Source: Achromobacter insolitus (GTDB taxonomy: Bacteria > Pseudomonadota > Gammaproteobacteria > Burkholderiales > Burkholderiaceae_B). Taken from it: 64,000 nt of DNA. Position 1 is the stretch's first letter, and each line of letters opens with the position of its first letter. The position numbers were made by a program, and so were the translations under genes. The stretch lies in assembly GCF_002209555.1 (NCBI RefSeq), contig NZ_NJIF01000001.1:434001-498000 (forward strand). Reading direction: 5' to 3'. Positions 58,513 through 64,000 of this stretch are shown here, one piece after another. The notes beneath the pieces were generated by a model. That model had not been told where the DNA came from. It worked only from the letters and a program-made list of their open reading frames with translations, and did not search any database.

Positions 58513-58965
58513 TCAAGCCGCGGGCTTGAACATGGCACCCAGCTTGGACAGCACCTCTTGCGGCCACGGGGCGGACGCATTGGCCACATAGTCCATCCAG
58601 ACTAGCACGTTGCGCGCACGGGCATAAGGACCGCCCGCATCACCCGTTTTCTCCAGCAGCAACTCGAATTCCGCGCTCGAGCGGCCCAGGCGCGTGAGCT
58701 TGTGCGTCACGCGCACCGTGGCGGGATAGGTCAAGGGACGCAGGAAATCGCATGACGCATGCGCCAGGATGAGGCCCTGGTCGGAGGGCAGCGCGAAGCC
58801 TGCGCCATAGAGGATCTGTATCCGGGCCTCTTCCATGAGCCGGAAATACATCGCGTTATTCAGATGATTCAGGGCGTCGGAGTCGCCCCACCGCAAAGGC
58901 AATTCAACCTGATGGGTATCTCCCACGGCCAGAGTCCGCGCAGACGTTTTGTCCGGGTTCACCAA
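58513..58965 (-). CDS. Acyl-CoA thioesterase, 4-hydroxybenzoyl-CoA-like hot-dog fold
   Basis: Hot-dog thioesterase of 150 residues. ELPLRWGDSDALNHLNNAMYFRLMEEARI is the active-site region, with the Asp in GDSD in the position of the catalytic aspartate. The rest follows the single hot-dog domain length. The acyl-CoA substrate cannot be told from sequence. Divergent from the ETF-QO gene across 110 bases and upstream of scoAB on the same strand but separated by 196 bases and a hairpin. Confidence 0.85.
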   Translation of the reverse strand: MVNPDKTSARTLAVGDTHQVELPLRWGDSDALNHLNNAMYFRLMEEARIQILYGAGFALPSDQGLILAHASCDFLRPLTYPATVRVTHKLTRLGRSSAEFELLLEKTGDAGGPYARARNVLVWMDYVANASAPWPQEVLSKLGAMFKPAA

Positions 58966-59075
58966 TTACTCCTGATGGCTAAAAGAAATACGAAGGCATA
59001 CATGGCCTCCGCCTGCAATACAATCGCCGATAATACTTCCAGCCAAATATGGAATACATACGGGGAGCTTTGCAA

Positions 59076-60722
59076 ATGTCTGAACGCGAGTCGATGGAAT
59101 ATGACGTGGTCGTGGTTGGCGGTGGACCCGCCGGCCTGTCCACTGCTATCCGTCTTAAGCAGCTGGCCGCTGAAAAGAATCAGGAAATCGGCGTCTGCGT
59201 ACTTGAGAAAGGCGCGGAACTGGGTGCGCACATCCTGTCCGGCGCTGTCATGGACCCGCTGGCGCTGACCGAGCTCATCCCCGACTGGAAAGAAAAAGGC
59301 GCCCCGCTGAACGTGCCGGTCACGCATGACAAGTTCATGTTCCTGTCCGAGACCGGCGCCCGCACCACGCCCAACTGGCTGCTTCCTCCCTGTTTCCACA
59401 ACGAAGGCAACTACATCGTCCGCCTGGGCGACGTGGTGAAGTGGATGGGCGAACAGGCCGAGGCGCTGGGCGTGGACATTTTCCCCGGCTTTGCGGCCGT
59501 GGAGCTGCTGTACGACGAAAATGGCGCCGTCCGCGGCGTGGCCACGGGCGACATGGGCGTGGCCCGCGACGGCTCGCATACCGACCACTACCAGCCCGGC
59601 ATGGAACTGCATGCCCGCTACACCGTGTTCGCCGAAGGCGCGCGCGGCCAGCTGGGCCGCCAACTGATCGAACGCTACAAGCTGGACGATGGCCGCAATC
59701 CGCAGTCCTACGGCATCGGCATCAAGGAAATGTGGGAAGTCGATCCGGCCCAGTCCAAGCCAGGCCTGGTCATCCATACCGCCGGCTGGCCGCTGGATGC
59801 CGACACCTACGGCGGCTCGTTCCTCTACCACCTGGACAACAATCTGGTGGCTGTGGGCATGATCGTGGGCCTGGATTACGCCAATCCCTGGCTGTCGCCC
59901 TTCGACGAGTTCCAGCGCTACAAGACGCACCCCGCCATCCGCGGCACCTTCGAAGGCGGCAAGCGCATCGCCTACGGCGCGCGCGCCATTACGGCGGGCG
60001 GGCTGCTGGCCCTGCCCAAGCTGACCTTCCCGGGCGGCGTGCTGGTTGGCTGCGAGGCCGGCTTCCTCAACGCCTCCCGCATCAAGGGCAGCCACGCCGC
60101 CATCAAGTCCGGCAAGCTGGCCGCCGAAGCAGCCTTCGATGCCCTGCTCGCGGATCGCCGCCAGGACGAGTTGGCCGCCTACCCCGCTGCATTCGAGGCA
60201 TCCTGGCTTCATGCCGAACTGAACAAGGCGCGCAACTTCAAGCAGTGGTTCAAGAAGGGCCGCACCATCGCCACCGTGATGACCGGCGTCGAACAGTTGC
60301 TGCTCAAGGGCAAGATGCCCTGGACCCTGCGCCACAACAAGCCCGACCATGCCTGTCTGCAACCGGCATCGCAGTGCGCGCGCATCGACTACCCCAAGCC
60401 CGACGGCAAGCTCACCTTCGACAAGCTCAGCTCGGTGTTCATCTCGAACACCAACCATGAAGAAAACGAGCCCATCCACCTGACACTGAAGGATCCGTCC
60501 ATCCCCGTGCAGGTCAACCTGGCGAAGTACGGCGGTCCGGAATCGCGCTACTGCCCGGCGGGCGTGTACGAATTCGTCAAGGACGACCACGGCGAGGACC
60601 GCCTGCAGATCAACGCGCAGAACTGCGTGCACTGCAAGACCTGCGACATCAAGGACCCGACCCAGAACATCGTCTGGGTGGCCCCGCAAGGCGGCGAAGG
60701 CCCCGTCTACAGCGGCATGTAA
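59076..60722 (+). CDS. Electron transfer flavoprotein-ubiquinone oxidoreductase
   Basis: Passes electrons from reduced ETF to ubiquinone; 548 residues, the mitochondrial ETF-QO type. The FAD motif VVVGGGPAGLSTAIRLK lies near the N-terminus, and GGSFLYHLDNNLVAVGMIVGLDY and VGCEAGFLNASRIKGSHAA are family segments. The C-terminal [4Fe-4S] ferredoxin-like domain has Cys493, Cys517, Cys520 and Cys523 (YCPAGVYE, NCVHCKTC). GGGGAG lies eight bases before the ATG at 59076, and an ATG at 59049 is less likely. Peripheral on the inner membrane. No etfAB adjoin. It is monocistronic with a good terminator. Confidence 0.95.
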   Translation: MSERESMEYDVVVVGGGPAGLSTAIRLKQLAAEKNQEIGVCVLEKGAELGAHILSGAVMDPLALTELIPDWKEKGAPLNVPVTHDKFMFLSETGARTTPNWLLPPCFHNEGNYIVRLGDVVKWMGEQAEALGVDIFPGFAAVELLYDENGAVRGVATGDMGVARDGSHTDHYQPGMELHARYTVFAEGARGQLGRQLIERYKLDDGRNPQSYGIGIKEMWEVDPAQSKPGLVIHTAGWPLDADTYGGSFLYHLDNNLVAVGMIVGLDYANPWLSPFDEFQRYKTHPAIRGTFEGGKRIAYGARAITAGGLLALPKLTFPGGVLVGCEAGFLNASRIKGSHAAIKSGKLAAEAAFDALLADRRQDELAAYPAAFEASWLHAELNKARNFKQWFKKGRTIATVMTGVEQLLLKGKMPWTLRHNKPDHACLQPASQCARIDYPKPDGKLTFDKLSSVFISNTNHEENEPIHLTLKDPSIPVQVNLAKYGGPESRYCPAGVYEFVKDDHGEDRLQINAQNCVHCKTCDIKDPTQNIVWVAPQGGEGPVYSGM

Positions 60723-60754
60723 TTCGACCGGACGCCAGCGCCCGGCCATCAAAG

Positions 60755-60778
60755 GCGCCCCGCGGGGCGCTTTTTTTT
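60755..60778 (+). terminator. Rho-independent terminator after ETF-QO
   Basis: GCGCCCC-GC-GGGGCGC followed by eight T residues, 33 bases after the stop codon and 20 bases before the next ATG. Confidence 0.92.
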
Positions 60779-60797
60779 CGACAGGCAGGACCATTCC

Positions 60798-61658
60798 ATG
60801 ACCGAACGCGTACTTCTCATCGGCTGCGGCGACCTGGGTCAGCGGGTAGCCCGGCGCTTCCTGGCACGTGGCGACGAAGTCATTGCGCTACGGCGCAATC
60901 CCCCGGCAGGCGGCGCGGACGGCATTCTCTGGCTGCAAGGCGATATCTCCCGCAGCGACACCCTGCCCACCCTGCCCCAGGGCGTCACCCGCCTGATCCA
61001 TCTGCCCGCGCCCGGCGCGCGCGAGGCCGGCGCCTACCGCGCGGTGTTCGTCGACGGCATGAAGCATGTACTGGACGCGCTGGATCGCTCGCACCTCAAA
61101 CGCGTCGTGTTCGTCTCCTCCAGTGCGGTCTACGGAGAACACGAAGGCGGCTGGGTCGACGAGGACACGCCACCCGCGCCGCTGGGCGTCAATGGCCGGC
61201 TGCTGCTCGAGGCGGAAACTGCGCTGGCCGCGCGCGGCCTGCCGTCCACCGCCTTGCGGTTGGCGGGCCTGTATGGCCCCGGACGCCTGCAATTGATCGA
61301 CCGCCTGCGTCGTGGCGCGGCCGGCGCGCCGGCCTCCCCCGCGCACTGGGCCAACCGCATTCACATCGACGACGCCGCCGCGGCCGTCGTCCACCTCGCG
61401 CTGCTCGAGGACGTAGCGCCGGTTTACATTGGCTGCGACGATACGCCTCTGCCCCTGCATGAGCTATACGCCGAACTGGCCGGCCTCATCGGCGCGCCCG
61501 CGCCTCCCGAAGCCCCGGCGCCTGCGAATGTCGGCAGCAAGAAGCTCAGCAACGCCCGACTGCGCGCCACCGGCTTCGTCCTGCAATGGCCGGACTCGCG
61601 GATGGGTTATGCCGCGCTGCTCGCGGCATCCGATGGCGCGGACGTGCCGCAGGCATAG
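60798..61658 (+). CDS. NAD-dependent epimerase-like SDR protein, YeeZ type
   Basis: Extended short-chain dehydrogenase of 286 residues. The nucleotide motif is LLIGCGDLGQRVARRFLARGDEV, and VVFVSSSAVYGEHEGGWVDEDTPPAP and ALRLAGLYGPGR are typical of NAD-dependent epimerases. The usual YxxxK pair after AVYG is replaced by a Gly/Leu-rich stretch, so the catalytic lysine is not evident. Such YeeZ-like proteins have no known substrate. It is the first of three plus-strand genes leading to the P450-like gene, 72 bases before it. Confidence 0.85.
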   Translation: MTERVLLIGCGDLGQRVARRFLARGDEVIALRRNPPAGGADGILWLQGDISRSDTLPTLPQGVTRLIHLPAPGAREAGAYRAVFVDGMKHVLDALDRSHLKRVVFVSSSAVYGEHEGGWVDEDTPPAPLGVNGRLLLEAETALAARGLPSTALRLAGLYGPGRLQLIDRLRRGAAGAPASPAHWANRIHIDDAAAAVVHLALLEDVAPVYIGCDDTPLPLHELYAELAGLIGAPAPPEAPAPANVGSKKLSNARLRATGFVLQWPDSRMGYAALLAASDGADVPQA

Positions 61659-61730
61659 TTCGACGCGCATCGAATCATGGCAGGCACGACTGGCCGATAC
61701 TGGCGGCCAGATCCACTACCCGCCATCGCC

Positions 61731-62825
61731 ATGTATCCCGTCCACCCCCTGCAGGCGGTCACTCATCCTGACCCCTACCCCTACTACGCCGCGCTGGCGC
61801 GGGAGCAACCGCTATACCGCGAGGCAGCGCTGGACCTCTGGGTCGCCAGCCACCCGGACACGATAGCCGCCGTCATGCAGCATCCCGCCGCGCGCGTGCG
61901 CCCGGTCACGGAACCCGTGCCCAAGGCACTGTGCGGCGGCCCTGCGGGCGAATTGTTCGGCCGCTTCGTGCGCATGAACGACAGCCCGGCGCACTCGCAA
62001 GTGAAATCCCTGCTGGTCAGCTATATCCGCGAGCAAGGCGCGCAGGCCTGTCCGCCCGTCTGGCCAGAACCCGGAGCTTTGGATGCCGCCGCGGTCGACC
62101 ACTACCTGAGCGCCGCGCCAGTGCATGCGCAAGCCGCCTTTCTGGGTTTGCCTAGGCAGCTGTATGCCGATTGCGCAACGGACATTGCGGGCTTTCTGTC
62201 CGCGCTGGCCACAAGTGATCGCATCGAGGCGGGTCACGCGGCCGCGCTGCGCCTCCATACCCGCATGGAGGCGCACCTGCACGCGCCAGATGCTGCGCCG
62301 GCCTTGCGCAAGCTGCGCGAAGACGGCGCGCGCCAGGGCGTAGCCCCCGAGCTGCTGGCCGCCAATCTGGCCGGCCTGCTGTTCCAGTCCTGCGAGGCGG
62401 GCGCGGGGCTGCTGGGCAATGCAATCGTCCTGGCCGGGCGGCGCGGCCTGCCGGCGGACGTCACGGACGATACCGCGCTGGCGCTGATGGATGAGGTCGA
62501 ACGCAAGGACCCGCCGCTACACAATACGCGCCGATTTCTCGCCGCCGATATCGACATCGGCGGCCAGCGCATCCAGGCCGGCCAGACCGTGCTGCTGGTG
62601 CTGGCCGCGGCAGCCACGGTGCAGCCTGAAGCGCACTGGACGTTCGGCGCGTTCGGCCATGCCTGCCCCGGCCGGCCTACCGCTCGCACTCACGCCGCGA
62701 GCGCCTTCACCCACCTGCTGCGCGCGGGCCTGGATACCCGCGTGCTGGCGTCTCGATTCCGCTATCGGCCGCTGCCGAACGCGCGCGTGCCGCAATTTGA
62801 TTTTCCCGAGGAACAGACACCATGA
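61731..62825 (+). CDS. Cytochrome P450-like protein with divergent I helix
   Basis: Heme-thiolate protein of about 364 residues, short for a P450 (usually near 400). The heme loop FGAFGHACPGRPTA gives Cys312 as iron ligand, EVER (255-258) is the ExxR motif of the K helix followed by PPLHNTRRF, and MNDSPAHSQVKSLL is the C-helix with His88. The I helix reads FQSCEAGAGLLGN, so the conserved Thr after the acidic residue is Ala223-Gly224. Lack of that Thr implies an unusual or lost oxygen-activation step. Start is unsure: the frame opens at 61677, and the ATG at 61731 matches the usual start and precedes DPYPYYAAL. Its stop overlaps the next ATG (ATGA). Confidence 0.8.
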   Translation: MYPVHPLQAVTHPDPYPYYAALAREQPLYREAALDLWVASHPDTIAAVMQHPAARVRPVTEPVPKALCGGPAGELFGRFVRMNDSPAHSQVKSLLVSYIREQGAQACPPVWPEPGALDAAAVDHYLSAAPVHAQAAFLGLPRQLYADCATDIAGFLSALATSDRIEAGHAAALRLHTRMEAHLHAPDAAPALRKLREDGARQGVAPELLAANLAGLLFQSCEAGAGLLGNAIVLAGRRGLPADVTDDTALALMDEVERKDPPLHNTRRFLAADIDIGGQRIQAGQTVLLVLAAAATVQPEAHWTFGAFGHACPGRPTARTHAASAFTHLLRAGLDTRVLASRFRYRPLPNARVPQFDFPEEQTP

Positions 62826-63166
62826 TCGCAGTGATATTCGAAGTCGAGCCCGCCCACGGGGACCCCAACCCTTATCTGCACATTGCCGCAGGCCTGATCG
62901 ACGAGTTGAAAGCCATTGACGGCTTCATCTCGGTCGAACGCTTCCAGAGCCTGAGCACACCGGGCAAGCTGCTTTCGCTGTCGTTCTGGCGGGACGAGGA
63001 GGCGGTCAAGCGTTGGCGCACGCTGGAGTCACACCGCCGAGCCCAGGAAGCCGGGCGCGGCGGCGTCTTCGCCAACTACCGCCTGCGCGTGGCGCAGGTG
63101 CTGCGCGACTACGGCATGAACGAGCGCGACGCGGCACCCGCCGACAGCCGCGACCGGCACGGCTAG
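62822..63166 (+). CDS. Antibiotic biosynthesis monooxygenase (ABM)-fold protein
   Basis: Small dimeric alpha-beta-barrel protein of 114 residues with the ABM layout: IAVIFEVEPAHGD, the GFISVERFQSLSTPGKLLSLSFW strand-helix-strand and EEAVKRWRTLESHRRAQEAGRG, a histidine-rich helix. ABM proteins are cofactor-free monooxygenases or heme-handling proteins. Its ATG overlaps the P450-like stop by four bases, so the two are translationally coupled and probably act together. Confidence 0.88.
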   Translation: MIAVIFEVEPAHGDPNPYLHIAAGLIDELKAIDGFISVERFQSLSTPGKLLSLSFWRDEEAVKRWRTLESHRRAQEAGRGGVFANYRLRVAQVLRDYGMNERDAAPADSRDRHG

Positions 63167-63175
63167 GGCCGCGTC

Positions 63176-64000
63176 TCAAGCCCCGGCCGCCGCGGCCGCC
63201 AATGCCACCCTATGGGTGGCGCCGGACGCCAGGACTGCGGTCATCGCGGGCGAGCCCTGCGCGGTCGATGGGTCGAAGTAATCGGCCTCGTCGCGCTCGG
63301 AACCCGCCGGCAGATCGCGCACTTCCACGCGAAAACCCTCGGCCCGGTCGCCGCGCAATTCCGGCACTGCCTGCAGCAGGCGGCGCGTATAGGGATGCGT
63401 GGGCCGGTCGAACACTTCGTCGCGCGTGCCCTCTTCGACGATATGGCCGCGCAGCATAACTACCACGCGGTCCGCGATCTGTTCGACAACGCCCAGGTCA
63501 TGCGAAATCAGCAAGCACGCGAAACCATACGAGCGTTGCAGCGCCATCAAGGTCTCCAGTACCTGCTTCTGCACCGTGACGTCCAGCGCGGACACAGGCT
63601 CATCGGCGATGATGACCTCGGGCCGCAGCACCAGCGCCCGCGCGATGGCGACACGCTGACGCTGCCCGCCGGACAATTCGTGGGCATAACGCTCTGCGTA
63701 GTCCTCGCCCAGGCCCACGTCGCGCAACGCCTCCGCCACGCGCTTGCGCCGGGCGTCGGCCGTCATGCCGGCTTCCAGCCTCAGGCCCTCGCCCACCAGG
63801 TCGCCGATGGTCATGCGAGGGTCCAGCGACGAATATGGATCCTGGAACACCATTTGCACGCGCCGGCGCGCCGCTTGCCAAGCCTGTCCAGTGCCACCCG
63901 CGGACAAGGCCCGGCCATCCAGCTCGATGCGTCCCTGCGCCTGCGGGACAAGGCCAAGAATGGACATCATGACCGTGGTCTTGCCGCTGCCGGATTCACC
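63176..64000 (-). CDS. Peptide-type ABC transporter ATPase, 3' part (5' end outside window)
   Basis: C-terminal portion of an ATP-binding protein of the oligopeptide class; the gene continues to the right of the window. The Walker A GESGSGKTTV lies at the very edge. Then come the Q loop (VFQDPYSSLDPRM), LSGGQRQRVAIARALVL, DEPVSALDV and the H-loop LISHDLGV. The HPYTRRLLQAVPEL segment is the Opp/Dpp C-terminal extension, followed by an Ala-rich tail. It may be DppF-like or the second half of a dual ATPase such as GsiA. It converges with the ABM gene, ten bases apart. Confidence 0.9.
   Translation of the reverse strand, partial: GESGSGKTTVMMSILGLVPQAQGRIELDGRALSAGGTGQAWQAARRRVQMVFQDPYSSLDPRMTIGDLVGEGLRLEAGMTADARRKRVAEALRDVGLGEDYAERYAHELSGGQRQRVAIARALVLRPEVIIADEPVSALDVTVQKQVLETLMALQRSYGFACLLISHDLGVVEQIADRVVVMLRGHIVEEGTRDEVFDRPTHPYTRRLLQAVPELRGDRAEGFRVEVRDLPAGSERDEADYFDPSTAQGSPAMTAVLASGATHRVALAAAAAGA

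Overview
The window is GC-rich, almost fully coding DNA from a betaproteobacterium. Gene content and order suggest the family Alcaligenaceae, close to Achromobacter or Bordetella: gntR-sdhCDAB-sdhE-gltA next to mdh and prpBCD, pyrG near eno-ftsB, a uraD-allantoate amidohydrolase fusion, and a gsi-type peptide transporter beside dmpA and dppA. The genus is an inference; there is no rRNA in the window to test it. No tRNA, insertion sequence, phage gene or CRISPR array was seen.

Layout. 1-2838: sucA (2-oxoglutarate dehydrogenase E1), running off the left edge. 3168-4837: divergent acdR/acdS, an Lrp-type regulator and a 1-aminocyclopropane-1-carboxylate (ACC) deaminase with all diagnostic residues. 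5166-9129: a ureide (allantoin) operon, puuE, uraD fused to allantoate amidohydrolase, and an M20 hydrolase, facing an OPT transporter (9161-11209). 11435-16620: a stand-alone aceE-like E1 and the malic enzyme maeB, each ending in a clear terminator. 16755-18343: two membrane proteins of unknown role. 18445-24405: TCA operon gntR-sdhCDAB-sdhE-gltA on the minus strand. 24776-29714: mdh, then prpB-prpC-prpD of the methylcitrate cycle on the plus strand.

29812-39723: mixed housekeeping and unknown genes: HemJ-like protein, RlmL-type rRNA methyltransferase, a 62-codon small protein with a strong promoter and twin palindromes, a tandem GC-rich repeat array, RDD and DUF2167 proteins, an LpxH-like phosphatase, an acyl-CoA synthetase with a gamma carbonic anhydrase, Hsp33 and a TadE-like protein. 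39760-43673: ftsB, eno, a DUF1330 gene and pyrG on the minus strand. 43915-44916: an unrecognised membrane protein.

44987-56232: a nine-gene minus-strand cluster, rpiR-iaaA-gsiABCD-dmpA-dppA-pepP. It combines a peptide ABC importer with four peptidases suited to bonds ordinary peptidases leave: isoaspartyl, beta- or D-amino acid N-termini, and Xaa-Pro. Two perfect palindromes lie upstream of rpiR. 56449-63166: an ElaA-like acetyltransferase, scoAB, a thioesterase, ETF-ubiquinone oxidoreductase, an epimerase-like protein, and a P450-like protein coupled to a small monooxygenase-fold protein. 63176-64000: the end of a second peptide-type ABC ATPase, cut by the window edge.

Together the window is dominated by central carbon metabolism (2-oxoglutarate, succinate, malate, citrate, 2-methylcitrate) plus scavenging routes for ureides, ACC and modified peptides. 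ACC deaminase yields 2-oxobutanoate; an E1 such as the orphan aceE could turn it into propionyl-CoA for prpBCD. That link is a hypothesis.
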